Below are positions 45,581 through 59,040 of a DNA stretch of 64,000 nt, piece by piece; positions within the stretch are counted from its first letter, which is position 1, and each line of letters starts with the position of its first letter. The stretch covers positions 868,001-932,000 of the forward strand of contig JAFREQ010000095.1 in the NCBI GenBank assembly GCA_025331565.1, written 5' to 3'. The stretch is from Holacanthus passer (taxonomy: Eukaryota; Chordata; Actinopteri; Pomacanthidae). A model generated the notes under the pieces. The model was not told the origin of the DNA. It saw only the letters and a program-made list of their open reading frames with translations, and ran no database searches. The position numbers and the translations under genes were made by a program.

Positions 45581-46465
45581 GCATGTACATCCGCTCAGAG
45601 GCGGCGAACGTGCTTGTGTCAAACAAGGCCTCAGCCCTCGGCGACGGGGCCTCGACCTGAACCCTGACTCGGCTGCGGCGTCATCAGGTCGACGTCGGCC
45701 GTAATTACCGCCGAGCCAGGTCAGCTCGGGCCTGCGAGGTCCTCGCAGGATTCCATATCACAGATTCAAAACTGCTTCCCTTGCTGAGAAGACTCTCCAT
45801 CGCCTTGTTTCTCTCCCCCTCCCTCCCTCGCCCTCTTCGCCTTTATCGAATTATAAAACCAATTAGTCATAGAACAATCAACAGGCGTCAGAGGCCGTTT
45901 TTAAAGAAATGACTTTTCTGTCACCGCTCGCCAGACCCCGGTCATCACATGACCCAATAATTAAACTCTAATTTCTGCCTCGTGGATTGCAACAAATAAA
46001 CAATTAATATAGTTAGAAAGACAGGAGTGTTTGTGTGTGTCGGAGAGAGGAGGAGAGACTGAAGACGGCTCTGTGGCAGCGAGAGAGGACAGACTGGAGG
46101 GTGAGAAAGGTTGCCACGTCCTGCTGGGTTTTTCCTGAACGGGGGGGAGAGGCGGTGAAGGGCACAGCACCCCGGCCTTGTGGGGAGTTCTTGGGAGTGT
46201 TAAAGAAATGAAGGCAGGTGATGGGATGGTGTTACTCGCCTCAGTGTGCGAGAAGTGACGCGACGTGGAGATGAAAGGAGAGATGGGATGCGGGCGTGTG
46301 GGGAAAGCGGCTCTTAATATCGAGGCTTAGGCAGAAGTATTGAATAAGAGGTGCAGACTTAAAGATGTGCTACTTTATCTACATATTTTTCTTTGCATAT
46401 TTAATCCCTTGTCAAAGGATGCATCATCCAACCACTGACAAACAAAACAGTTGATAAGGCAAGGG

Positions 46466-46507
<42 letters not shown>
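46466..46507. repeat. compound (GT)n(GA)n microsatellite
   Basis: GT units pass directly into GA units. Confidence 0.95.
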
Positions 46508-46510
<3 letters not shown>

Positions 46511-49500
46511 CAGTATTTGTTGAAATTGATTCATTGGAGTATGTGGGTGGGTATTAACAACCTGATCTTAGCAGGATGCGCTTTCCTCTAAATCGCTCGC
46601 TTTTTTTTTCCTCTGAACAAAGGATTCAGAAAAACCTACACAGATTGGATAAAGACAAGCATCGGAATAAAAGACAATGAGTTTTTTTTCCTCTCAAGAA
46701 AAAAAAAACATACATTGAGACCTGTAATAATGTGATTTGAATCGTGAAAACTTAGATGTATATGCTTCCTTAAATTCTATTGGCCACGGTAGCATGAAGC
46801 GCGCTAAATAACAAGAACAACAAAAACAATGCAACATAGGAGGGATGTCATTTTGTACAAGCGTGACAAAACCGACATGACGGACTTTGGGTTTTTTTAT
46901 CTCCCGGCGAGGACACGCCAACCCGTTCGACAAACGAGGCTGATTGTCAGGACCCAAAAACAATGTGACGCTTTTATCACTAAGCCAAGGAATCTGGATC
47001 AACAGTATGCAAAGCATATGCCAGAATAAATGCAGTCGAACATGCTGGGACAACATAACCCCCCCACTCTCTCCCCCCTGTCTTTTTCTTTTTTATAAAG
47101 AACTTTCCAGATAATGACAAAATGAGCTGTAACTCCCCGAATCACACACTAAGCGCTCACCCAGGGTGGTATGTCTGTGACTGTCTGAGGGGGGGGCTTT
47201 CTTACATTTTTGAGCCCTGGAATGCAGCGGTCCCTCTTAAACACACCAACCTTTTCTTTTTACCAAACTAGTTGCAACATGTCAGCAAAAAAAAAAAAAA
47301 AGCCAAAAAAAAAAAAAGCAAAAACGCTGGGAATCATTGTTATCTTTCTCCTTTATTAGCAATCATAACAGAGCTATTTCATACAGGGGAGGGATGGGGG
47401 TGGGAGGTGTGGGGGGGGTGGAATCCCCGAAGAGCCACACATTAAAAAACGAGACAGGCCTCTTATTTACTGGCGACAGTCTAATAAATACATTTGCTGG
47501 CAGCTAAACAGGTATTTACTCTGCTCCCTACCACAGGTATAATTTCACTGTTTGCTGAGCTGTTATTTTGCTACAGCGATAATTATCGAGGTGGTAAAGA
47601 AAGACGATTAATGGTTTTAGCCGAGATATCAGTCTCAGCAAAGTGAGGCACAGCCCGACTCTAAACTCCCAGCAAATGCTCAACAGTAGGGGCTTTAATA
47701 ATCTGCATCTTTCGGATTTCAAAGCAACACGGGGCCGAGGTTTCTTTTTTAGTGCGGCTGCAACTCTTTTCCTGCACATTTTTTATTTCCCTATAAGCAA
47801 TAAAACTGATGTCTCATAGCAGAATTCAGCCTTAAATCAAAGTATTGAAGCTTCCTTAATATCATTTCTGAGGAGGCTGCAACAACAAGAGCAAAAAAAA
47901 AAACCAACAAAAAAAACAACCCACCTCCAACACGCAGACTAATTGGTCTCTCAGGGTCACAGGACAAACTTTGTCGCCTGCTCTCGCTCTCGTCTGACAA
48001 CCTGCTCGTCAGCGTCTGCTAACCTGAGACAGAGCGAGCGCTCGGCACGCCAACACGCGGCCGCTGCATTGTGCTCGACTAATCTGGTCTACGCTGGAGG
48101 GGTGTGAGGTTTAATGAACAGATCCCGTCGTCCCTCCTGTCCTACAAACACCGCCGACCTGGAGTGACAATTACAGGAGATGCGAGGGGCTTTAAAAAAG
48201 ACCTGACTGTTTGTGAACATTACAAGCTGATTTCCTGCTACCCCTCTATTACAGTACAGTAAATGCAGCGTGCACTAGTTTCGATTAGTTGTAATGAAAA
48301 CAAAAGTAACCTGAGAGAGAGGGGAAAAAGTCACAGTACAACAAGGTTAAACCTGCGAGTTCGAGGTAAAAAGGTGGAAATGCTGAGGTGTTTTCCAGGA
48401 TCCCGTTCTAATTGTAAATCACAGCGGGGTTATTGTAAGAAGTGTTAACACGACAGAACACATTCAGAGGAATTAATTACACACTAATAAGCTGCGACAG
48501 ATGTTTAGGCTTTACTGCTGGATCTGTGTGACCTGGCAGCGCCGCCACCGTCCTCGCACTCTGATTCTTATCATTCCTGCCAAACAAGTTTACATGGAGA
48601 AATTTTGCCAAACGTGTCGACACGCCGCCGTGGATGTGAAGTATTTTTATGTGCCACTTTCACAACCACAAAAAAAAAAAATGAAGCGGTTGTAATGACG
48701 GCTCAGAGTAAAACCGAGAAGTTTTGCTTCAACGTTCTCAAGCTGCCGTTGAGGCTTTCGTCTTGTCTGAGGACTTTTTACAAGAAGTGACACATGGCAG
48801 TCTGAGACAGGAAAAGGGCTGTGTGTCATTGCTGTCAAAGGCACTGACCAGATAAGCCACAGCACCTCGAACTGCCACAGATCTGCAGAAGATAAAAGGA
48901 GAAAACTCACCCTCGCTGTGCCATAACCTGTTTTTTTCCCGTGCAAAGGTGCCATGCTTGACCCCGTAATCGCATGTGAGCGAGCAAAGCACACAGCCTG
49001 ACGACAAGATAATACACAAGCTGTGACACTGAAGATGATATCAGGATAATTTCCCTTTAATTACCTGATCAAGTTTCTGATTTAATGCAAACTGCTCCAG
49101 ATTTCATTGTGAGTTATTACTATTTTCACAGTGCACCATAAATTAACAAATATAATCTATACGACAGATTACAGCTGCAACACAAACTCTCTCACATGAG
49201 TGTGTTGGGGTCTATATACAAATAATCATGAATCTCCGAGTGAGAGCCAGCGGCCACGTCGCTGTGTGAAATGTCAGCTATTTTCTAAAGGAGCAGAGAG
49301 CGAAACCTTTAAAAAGCTGCAAACCACAGAACATAAGTGCCCACGCAGTTTTAAAGATGGCAATGCATCTTCTTATAACTGCTCTCCACTTCACACACAC
49401 ACACACACAGAAACAGGTCCGGTTGTACCTGAAATTTCTTTATCAGCACTGTGACAAAAGCCACAAAGCAGACCAAGCAGCTGTCCTTCAACACGTCTGC

Positions 49501-50374
49501 ATCCTCACATCTACCTGACCGACTCGCACCAAGTCAGGCAGAAAGAAAGCGATAAATTCATGAACTGTTTCTTTCCCCTCACATCTTTTTTTTTTTTTTT
49601 TTAATTTTTATTTTTTTCTACCTGGGCTCAGTCGTCGCAGTGTGTTTTGCAGAATTTCACGCCACAGCAATAAAAGTGTTGGAGCAAGTTGACACGTAAT
49701 TAAATATTAAGTATATGGAGAGGATAAATGAAGTGGCTCTAATGGCTTCATAAAAAGTAGTAAAAGTAGATGCAACAGCTTCAGCATTTCTAATAGACAT
49801 GTCAGCGGTTTGATGACAACACACGCTTCATCACAGTGAGCAGAAATGAAAGTGAAGGCCTGCTTAAAATCATAAAGTCCTCACACACAAGATGCAAATA
49901 TATTTCTTTATGATTAATAATTTGAGAGTGAAAATAATAACCGCTGAAGATCCTAAAAATCCTGAGGTCAGGAGCATCTCTCCTCCTCCTCCTTGAATAA
50001 GTTGTTCAATGAATTAGATGAGATGGATGCATTTAACCTCACCAATATCACCACTGATCTGCTTATTCGTGCAGAAATGACACAGGCCTGCTCATTTAAA
50101 ATTAGGTGCAAAAAAAAAAAAACCCTCACCATAAAGCACATTCATATTCTGCATTTTTATTTTGCATGCATGAAATATTAAAATCCTTGCAGCCACTTTG
50201 TGGGTTTTAAGTGATTTAGAGGATTGGCTGTGTAAATTGCTTTCAATTTTTTAATGCATGCAATAAAATAAAACACATGCATGAAGATAAAAAAAATTAA
50301 AAACAAACAAACAAACAAACAGCAGATGCATGTGAGAGAGTGACAGCAGAGACACACGAGGAGAAACATCATAC

Positions 50375-50545
50375 CTTTAAAGTCAGCAGTGGTGGAGCGA
50401 CCTCTTGTTTTCCATCAAAAGTTGAACCACCTCTTGTCTCTGCTCCACGACGAGAGATCCGACAAACGGGCAGCTGATCTGTGGGAGGACAAAACTGCTT
50501 TTTTTTTTTTTTTTTTTGGTTTTGTTTTGTTTTGTTTTAAAAGTC
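50375..50545 (-). other. candidate non-coding exon upstream of satb1
   Basis: On the minus strand a long CT-rich tract (50550-50590) ends in ccgacgcag (AG at 50547-50546), and a donor TTTAAAG|GTATGA follows at 50375/50374. The 171 bases between contain a 20+ A run (minus strand) and no ATG-led conserved protein. It sits next to a CpG-rich zone, 13 kb upstream of the first coding exon, a reasonable place for a distal 5' UTR exon. Based only on splice-like motifs. Confidence 0.22.
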
Positions 50546-50780
50546 CTGCGTCGGAGGATGAGGAGGATGAGGAGGAGGAAGAGGGGGGTCGTCTCTCGCA
50601 GGAGGCGCAGCGGCGGCGGCGGCGGCAGGAGAGAGCGGAGCGACCGTGCGCTGCGGGCTGCGGGGGTGAAGTGGAGGAGAGAGGGAGAGCGGCGGCATGT
50701 GAGGAGGGCTGCCCGCCTGGAGAGGAGAGGGTGGCAGGTAAACGAACCGCCCCTCCCCGTTTCTGATGCTCAAATCGATG
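50540..50780. promoter_or_regulatory. CpG-rich zone, candidate distal promoter
   Basis: GC-rich stretch with a (CGG)n-like core (cggcggcggcggcggcag near 50610-50628) and many CG dinucleotides, flanked by AT-rich DNA. It could be an alternative satb1 promoter or a long non-coding RNA promoter. Apparent open frames here encode only Arg/Gly/Ser low complexity and are not taken as coding. Confidence 0.35.
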
Positions 50781-50821
50781 ATTTGCCAGCTGTGGCGCAG
50801 CTTGTCTCATTGCCCCACTTT

Positions 50822-50823
<2 letters not shown>

Positions 50824-50866
<43 letters not shown>

Positions 50867-50897
50867 GCCGCTCCTCTCCGACGCGCTCCTCTCCGGG

Positions 50898-50974
<77 letters not shown>
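50824..50974. repeat. poly-T, (GA)n and (GT)n cluster
   Basis: A 40-base T run (50824-50863), (GA)20 at 50901-50940 and (GT)n at 50944-50974. The poly-T length may be unreliable in an assembly. Confidence 0.95.
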
Positions 50975-50975
<1 letters not shown>

Positions 50976-51108
50976 CAGGAGAGCTCTCACACTCATTCAT
51001 TTTCATATTTACACGCCACATGTTTGCATGTCAGGAGAAGAAGAAGAAGAAGAAAAAAGTGGTTAATAGTGGATTTTTGCTCCATATAGAACCTGTTGTT
51101 TAAACCTG

Positions 51109-51134
51109 CCCCCCCCTCCCCCCCCCCCCCCCTC
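51109..51134. repeat. poly-C run
   Basis: C run with a single T interruption near 51117. Confidence 0.93.
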
Positions 51135-52584
51135 CACACCTGAGAGGAAGTCTGCATGCATCACACACACACGAGCTCGTTCATTTCAATGTCTGATTTT
51201 GCAAGATAAATAATAATAATAAAAAAGTTTTCACGGAGCTAATTAAGTTTGAACAATGCTTGTTGAAAGAGAGACTAATACTGCATCTGTTCTCATGCTG
51301 TGTTTGCCGAAAGCTGTTTTCCCCCCATTAATTTCTCCAATCTAAACAAGGCTTTTAGTGGCAAATAATTATTATTCTGATTATTTTTAATGCATCATTA
51401 TTGGACTCACTTTTATTTTATCAATGCGAGCTGTTGCTCTTTTTTTGTTGTTTGTGTTGCAACTTTCACACATCATCGTCATACTTAAAAACCAATTAAA
51501 AAAAAATAAAAATAAAAAGCTTCAAGAATGCAAATTTGTCCAAATTGAGGTGAAGAGCAGCCTCGTTTTATTTCTCTCCTCCTCTTCTTGGACGTGTTGA
51601 AGGAGGCAGCAGAATCAGCTCACATTAAAAAAAACACAAGCTCTTATTTTGTCTCAATGTATTTGTGCCATTTTATAATTGATTTTCAGCTGCAACTGTG
51701 TTGAAAAGTGCAGAATGTAAGTCGATTTTTCTTCCTACCAAAGTCTGAAATTAGAGGAAAAAAAGAGAGTTTCACAGAGAAAATTAAATTAAATAGTCTT
51801 AATGAAGAACATATTAAAGTCAATGAGAGTCAACCTGTTATTTCTCCTCTACATGTTGTTCATTAATGTTTTCTACAATAGATTGAAAATCAGAAAAAAA
51901 TATGAAACGCTTCATGCATGGATGAACATTTCTCCTTCGCTCATTGTTTGATTTTATCATGTGTGTGTCCATCCTGTGTGTGTAGCAGCTCCTGCACATG
52001 TGGTTACACACTGCATGTGAGTATAATATGTGTGTGTGTGGTTTGAATGCACATTTTTATTTGTGTCATGTGTGTATTTTTGCCCTTGCACACATTTATA
52101 CTCATTTGTGTGTGTGTGTGTGTGTGTGTGTGCCTTGGCGTGTGTGTGCTTGTGCAAGTGTGTGAAATGATTGACAGTTTGCATCTGCACACAGGCTAAC
52201 TGCTCTGCACTAGCAGGTGTGCAGGAGCCCACAGGTAATGCAGCTGTTTACTTACAATATGAATGTGTTTCTCTTACCAGGTTTAGCATAAATAACACAC
52301 TGATCCATTTACATTTACACTTAATTTACACGTCCCTTTGAAAATAGAATCGGTGGGGGGGGAAGGAGCCAAAAGAAGCCGACACGAGACAACAGAAGGT
52401 GAGAGCCGAAGGAAATCATGAAAATGATTCTGATTGTCTGCAGTGGCTTCATTTATCAGAGCAGGCAGAGAAGGACTGGGGCTCTTATTGTAAGCTGATA
52501 CACACAAATACTTCTCAGAAAAGTTCATTTGTTGTGGTTTTGGGGACTCCACAAAAGTTTCATTATGAAGCATCTGAGATCTGC

Positions 52585-52588
<4 letters not shown>

Positions 52589-52614
<26 letters not shown>
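52589..52614. repeat. poly-A run
   Basis: 26 A followed by GGAAAGAAAG repeats; could be the tail of an old retroposed element on the plus strand, but no element body is recognised. Confidence 0.9.
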
Positions 52615-52615
<1 letters not shown>

Positions 52616-54375
52616 GAAAGAAAGAAAGAAAAAAATCACACACCCTCACAAACACACAATCTCTGCATATGATTCAGACCAGCTCTCTCCTGGGAGACTG
52701 GATGGGAATTGAAAAGTTCCAGTAAAAGAGATTCAAATTTGCTTTCTGCATAATTATAAATTCATGCTAAGTTAGGGATGTTTTCATCATTACAGACAAC
52801 AGCTGGTGATTTCAATGCAGCCTGTGTTTTATCCAACAATTCCTGCCTCCGAAAGCCCACATGTGCTGCAGTTGTCACTTTGACCACAAGGGGGACTGGT
52901 GAGTCTCATCTGAACCAGGGGGGTATAGTGAGAGGAGAGAAGAGGAGGGCGGCTAATGATGACGCCTCTCCATAAGACTCTTTTTATAGTTTGGGTTTTA
53001 ACATGTTGCCATCCAGCTGGTGGTGCCAATATTTATGATTCTGTTGATTCAAAAGCAGCGAACCTTGACCTCTGCATTCAAACGCAGAGAAGATTATTGA
53101 TGCGGCGGCGGCGGCGACGTGTGAGAGCCGTGGACGAGTTCCAAAATGTTAATGCAAATTGATAATGTGCATCTAACTTGCTGAAGCATAAAGGAGGCAC
53201 GTGTAAAGGCGCAAAAAAAAAAGAAAAAAGAAGAGAACCAAATGTGTGTGAAGTGTAAACAAATCAAAGCAGACCTTGAGCTGAGACATTTCAGTCGTCT
53301 GCACTTTTTTTTTCTCTCTCTCAAAACAATAAACTGCACTTGGAAAATTACAAGGGTTATACACCCCAGAATTAATCTTTCCAACCCATAACTAAACAGA
53401 GAGACACTGTTGCCTCTCCATCAAGTGGGTATATTTTAATTACAGGCTATTGACTACTGAAAGTAATTTGTCTCAGAAAGATGCCCAAGAGCTAAAAGAC
53501 AGACGTCTCGTCTAAATCTGGAATGCTCAGCCACTTTTTTTGCTCTGGTTTTGTGGTTAGCCTTTGCAACTTTCTTCAGTAGCTCTTTTATAATTGCTCA
53601 CCTTTTAAAGATTAACAAGGATTCCTGAGAAGACGAACACTTGTCTCTCGGCTTTATCCCGGGTAAGCGGTGGATTTTCAGATTTTTGTTCCTCTGATCA
53701 CCTCAGCAGAAATTGAAATTGAAGTGTGGATTTCTCTGCCTTTTTCCTCCTCGCCTTTTTTCTACTCGGCGCCTCTTTGGATGTTTGAAACGGAAGCACT
53801 CCACGAGCTCACCTCTCAAATGAAACACTATTAATCCTCATTTGCGCGCTGCCTGGGAGGACAGTGGAGATGAGAGCCAATCAGAACAATAAAAGCTGAC
53901 CCACAGCGGCGCCTCCGAAGCGCACGTGCCTCCAGATGTTAATGGGATGTCAGTCAGCTGGGTGAAAGAAAACAGCCCACAAGTGTAATTACTGTCTGGT
54001 GTGAACTCTCTCATCAGCTGTGGGAGCTTAATGTCACTTAGTACATTAGTGCGTGTGGAGAGCGTCAGCTGAACGCTGGCGGCAGCTGCCCAGATGTTAG
54101 AGGAGTCCGTGAGGGGAAAGTTGTTGGTTTCACTCTTCAGGTAAACTGAGGTGTCACTCACCTGAGATCACCTGTCAATCAAACTGCACTGTGATGTTTC
54201 CGTTAATGAGAAAGTCAGTGAAACCAACCCTCACACACCTGGATTACCTTTACATTCTTACCTCCCGCGTACAAACACATCCCGTGATCGGGTGGATCAA
54301 CAGGGATCAGTGTTGAGTTTACTCAGGCTGAGAGTTTAGTGAAAGCTGCTTGTGAATTTGTGTCACCTGGTGTAA

Positions 54376-54408
54376 AATAAGACTTTATTGATCCCCAGAG
54401 GGAAAGTA
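54376..54408. repeat. 'TTTATTGATCCCC' short repeat motif
   Basis: The segment gactttattgatccccagagg resembles a very common fish repeat word (ttattgatccccgagggaaa). It marks the end of an old dispersed element whose borders I cannot place. Confidence 0.35.
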
Positions 54409-56586
54409 AGAAAGTCGTGAGCAAATTTGATTTTAAAAGTTTTTTCTTGGTTGGTTAGTTCTTGGACAGAGATTCTTCTCTTAATGTAGTGATTTCTCTT
54501 AACTGTAGTCATTTTACACAGGATCCCAGCTCATAAAGTTTTTTAAATTAAATGACAAAATGCATCTTTATTACTTGGTTAAGTTTGGGAATGATCGTGG
54601 TTTAAAGAAACCTAAAATGAACAGCGGTCTCTCATGTTAAAGTCCAATGTTTTGTTGACCCATCCATCCGTCTCCTCCCTAAAAAGACTTTGGTGTAGCA
54701 CCGCTCCTGTCATTCTTACTCTGACCACTAGAGGGCTTTGACACTTCAACGTAAACGTGTCATTTTGGAACGCTGGCTGAAACCTGCTGTCGTTCTTCTG
54801 CGGCTGGTCCCAATTAGTTTCATACATTTCTGTAGTCGGCACGTTTCTATATGTTCAGATATGGTTGCTGATGGTTTACAGTAAATAAAATTCATAGACT
54901 TCTTCCTAAAGTGGCAGCATTGTTGATTGACAGAATATTATATCCATTTTATTAAATGGAACAATCCACAAAGAGAGCGACAACGCTGTTTTCTTCTTGT
55001 TCGCTTCTTAGAAAGCTTTTTTTTTTTGTCCACTGACTGTCCACATCACTGTCTTGATGTTGGTCAGTTTGTCCACAGCAGTTCTGGGAAAAATGGACAG
55101 ACGATTCAGGAATGTTCGTGTGCTGCTGACGTCATGTGTCCAGTGTGATTTCTCAGTTAATTTACAACAAACTGCTTTTGATGCAGCCTGAAACATAAAA
55201 TTTGAAGTCGGCAGAGAAGCAACCAGAAGACGTTACGAACTTCTAAAAGGGTTTCATGAAGTTTGTTAGACATTTCTTTTATATAAACATCACAGATTAA
55301 TTACTTGCAAATGACATTAAACTCAAATTTTCTGTCATGGCAGCATCAGGAGCGAGTTTAAGATCTAACAAAGTCAAACGACAACAGGAAGCTCTTGTGA
55401 GACGTCCCGCTGACATCCGTCCATTCTGCCACGTGCAACCTTCAGTGTTTAACCTCCGGCTTGTTCGCGTCTGGCTCACAAACATGGTCGGATGTCGGTC
55501 ACGTCAGCCAGTACGGAGCCGCGGGAGCCGCAGCGATACCAGGCCTCTGTGTTTGACATGCATCTCGACGCGGCGCCGCCGTCACAGTGAGACGCCACTG
55601 TCTCCTGGAGAGTCTATTAGCTGTGCTTAATTAAACAAATGTGATTAGACTGATCCAAACTCACACAACTGAATCCCCGGTAAGGAGTTAGCCATGAGAG
55701 GCGGCGGCGGAGAGAAAGTCAAGTCACGCATGGCTCGGCTTTATTAATAGCGCCTATTACACACTAACACGCGGTGGCGTTAACGTGTGAGGAATGTGTG
55801 TGCGCAGCGCCGTTTCACGTCCACTTCTGAAGTTTGTCAATCACAGTTTAGCGCCAACCGTCAAGAGAAAATGAAGCTCGGAGCGACGGGACAAAGGTGA
55901 AAACTAATAACAGATTGATTACTGGTTATTTAGCGCGAGATACGTGGGTGGTATTTAGCTTCGGCTGTCAGTCGTAACCAGGTGGAAAGCAACAGGGAAA
56001 TTCTCACCAACTTGTAAAAGATGAATCACTGACAGAGACAGAGAAAGATGAGAGAGAAACTGAAGTAACTCCGTCTGCTAATATTTCAGGGGGATTTTAA
56101 GTCTGACTCATTTCAATTCACCATCAAGTGTGAACGCTTTCTGTCAAAAAAATATAACTTGCCAATCAGAAGTACTTAGTCGAAGAAACAAGTCGCAGAA
56201 AGATGCTGAATCTCAGAAACTCAGTTAAAGTTTGAACTCCCTCTGCCCTCTGCGTCTCCTGAATTCGATTGTGAGCTCGTTACTCAATCACAGAGAAACT
56301 AGACATCCAGGGCAGTTCTGTTTAAAACAATGGTCTGTCTATGTCTGACTGAACCGAGGGAGTCTGATGAGCCACTGCAGGTAATATGGCTCCGATATGT
56401 CACTGGGTCAATGCCAATTCAAACTAATGAGGCCTTCAAGAGATTCTGAAAAAGTTCAGGTAACAGTTCACCGACTTTAGTTCATTAAAACGATCCATTC
56501 AAACTTTCCTCTTTTGAGAATCATCCTGTTATTTTTCTACTACATAAATACATGTCATTCAGTTTCAAACAGGCTTTTCTGTGAAT

Positions 56587-57065
56587 GCATCTACAACTTT
56601 GATTGCAAAAAAGTTGGAACGCTGCGTAAAACATAAATACAAACAGAATGCAATCATTTACAAAGGAACTGTTTACTGACAGTTTCTCTTCCTGAGTCCT
56701 GAGTTTATCCAATCATGTGTTCACAAAGTGTTGAACCTCTCTCCATCCTTGCTTGTGAACAACTGAGTCTTTCCAGGATTAACCTTTCATACCCAATCAT
56801 GATCCTATCACCTGTTACCAATGAACCTGTTTACCTGTGGAATGATCCAAACAGGTGTTTTCAATCAGTCCACAACTTTCACAGTCTTTTGTTGCTCCTG
56901 TCTCAACATGTTTGAAGCATGTTGCTGCCATCAGATTCAGAATAAGCAGATATTTAGAAAAATCAATGAAGTCATTGAAACATTAAATATAATGTTTTTG
57001 CACTGTTTTTGATTGAGCATATGTTGAGGTTGTACATGCAGTCAATAAAAGCTGCAATGGAGTTT
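56587..57065. mobile_element. decayed DNA transposon remnant ('AAAAAAGTTGG..CGCTG' family)
   Basis: The left end reads acaactttgattgcaaaaaa then gttggaacgctgcgtaaaac, very close to a terminal sequence common in fish and frog genomes (ACAACCCCGATTCCAAAAAA, GTTGGGACGCTGTGTAAA). The interior at 56700-56890, read on the minus strand, gives other recognisable blocks (catgattgggtatgaaagg, caagcaaggatggagagagg, ttcaacactttgtgaacaca). Internally deleted, no intact transposase. Confidence 0.65.
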
Positions 57066-59040
57066 TATTTCATTTCATTTCTGTATTTTATTTATTCATT
57101 TAATTGTTTGACTGTGACTATGCACAGCAGCTCGAACTTTGGATTTCTCCACGTGTTTGTCTGCTAATCTGGCATCACTTAACTTGACTGTGTGGGAGCA
57201 AAGATTGTTAGTTTAAGCCAATGTTAATGGATCTGTCCTGCTCTTTACTTGGTCCACAGGATCGTGGGGTTTTATTATCTGTCCTGGGCCAATAAACAGT
57301 TGAGGTTAACTTCCTGTATTAGTCATGTCATTCTGTTAACGATCTCCTCTATCTTAATCCTACAACCCGCTCTATTTGACTACATGATGAGATTAGAGTC
57401 GGTGGACAGCAGCAACCTGTAGAGCACAGGTTTGTAGACTGGATGCACGTGATGGTGTAAATGCTGTTTGCACCCTGATGAGAATAAATCTGCGAAGGGA
57501 AACACAGAAGTCTGGTGGTATTCTGGCAGTGAAAGATATTAGTATCAGCCGCACGTATCAGCCTTCAGAAACCCAGAGTGGTCGAAATCCCAAAACCAGA
57601 GATACTGAACAACCTGTCAGTTCATGTCGTATCAGACTGGACATGTTTACATTTGGGCAAATTTCAGAAAAGCTGGCGAAACAAAAAGAAAGAAAGCAAA
57701 ATGCATTTTCCTTTAACTGACACGACAAACTATGCACAACAAATATCCTGGAAATATTTTGATTTTGTTGGGTAAAAACATCTAAAAACATGTACTGATT
57801 GTACTGATTGAAATCTTGCGAGTTTCTGCGCTGTTTCTTTGCAAAGTAAAGCAGATCAAGAGGAGACACTGAATTCTCCTCCAGCAAAGATGCAGGAGCC
57901 AAGACGGAGGGACGGAGGATGTATTTACGCTGCTTTGTTTTGTCTACCATGTCACGGTATCCCACATAATTATATAGGGCAGGTAGGCATGATGTAACCA
58001 TGGCAACATCTGTAGGCACCAGGGCACACCTGTGTCGGAGTGAAAGGAAATGTGTGTGTGTGTGGACTGAACTACTTTGCGAACGCGGTTGAAGTTTCAG
58101 CTCCAGCGGAGACGTCAGAACACTGAAGCGCAGCATTAAGACTCTGATTCAATTATCTCGAGTCCGAGTAAGAGATACTTTAAAGGCGCAGCAGTGAGGA
58201 ACGATGAGCACAGATGTTGTTGTTAGGTGACGCTATGTTTGCTTAAATTACACTAACTAATTTCTTCTGATGTGTGTTGACTACACGATCGTGGACACTG
58301 TTGTTATGCAGCTTCAATCAGATTATATATTTTATAAGAAGTTATTATAAATAGACATATTATAATAATTCCATGTCACTCAATCAACCTTAATTGTATG
58401 GAGCAACATTTACTCCATAAGAACATGTTAAACAACTATATTTCCATCAATATTAACTTTGGTAAAACTCTCTCTCCACTTGTTTTCATTAACACAGAAA
58501 GCTGCTTGTGTCTTTTAACTATATATATCTGTGCTGAACCATTCATCGCGGCCTGCAATGCCATTTTCTACTGGTGCATCCATCACATCACCATTAAGAA
58601 TTGGAATGCCTTTAAGCCTCTTATGCACATTTCCCTTTTAGCCACCGCAGCTTTTTTCATACCTCTGCAACCAGAGGAATCTCTAATTCTGCAGACACTT
58701 CTTAGCAAAGCTTGGCTAACCTAATTGTGCTTCTCAATGTCAGTCGCTCTGCAAGTGAAGACACAGCAGGTCCTGGTGAGTTCAAGAATTCATGCTAATT
58801 CGTTGTTCGGTGATAATGACACCTGTGCATGAATTGAAAGGACAATTGAATGCACACGAACAAAGTGAGTTATAACCTTAAGTTCCACTGTGTGTGACCG
58901 GAGGAGGAACAAATGCTAGAAACGTAACCGCTGGATGAATTAACAGCTTATAAAAACCACAATGTAAGTCAATGCATCAGAGACTTAGCTGCGTGTTCAA
59001 CCATGTCCGACCCTGAATCAGTGATGAGCGTTGAGTTTAA

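Larger units (their letters stand above)
39481..50374. other. upstream non-coding region, proximal
   Basis: No coding sequence supported. It contains the simple repeats and the 239-base-offset duplication listed separately, A- and T-runs (42949-42959, 47287-47318), and AT-rich stretches with TAAT words (44195-44260, 45845-45985). The rest shows nothing I recognise. Confidence 0.6.
51135..56586. other. upstream non-coding region, middle
   Basis: No gene supported. AT-rich DNA, a GT tract at 52108-52132, a poly-A at 52589, short CGG units at 53103-53117, and a moderately CG-containing stretch at 55400-55720 without a coding frame. Confidence 0.55.

Noticed and set aside
50415..51103. Long Arg/Ser/Lys-rich open frames on both strands
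   Set aside because: They read through CGG, GA, GT and poly-T low-complexity DNA. No recognisable domain.
57558..58136. 192-codon minus-strand open frame upstream of satb1
   Set aside because: No domain recognised, composition not convincing, and no splice or promoter evidence. A protein search would be needed to revive it.
58398..58724. 108-codon plus-strand open frame with hydrophobic segments
   Set aside because: Chance frame in AT-rich DNA as far as I can tell; no family recognised. Conserved non-coding DNA is equally likely.
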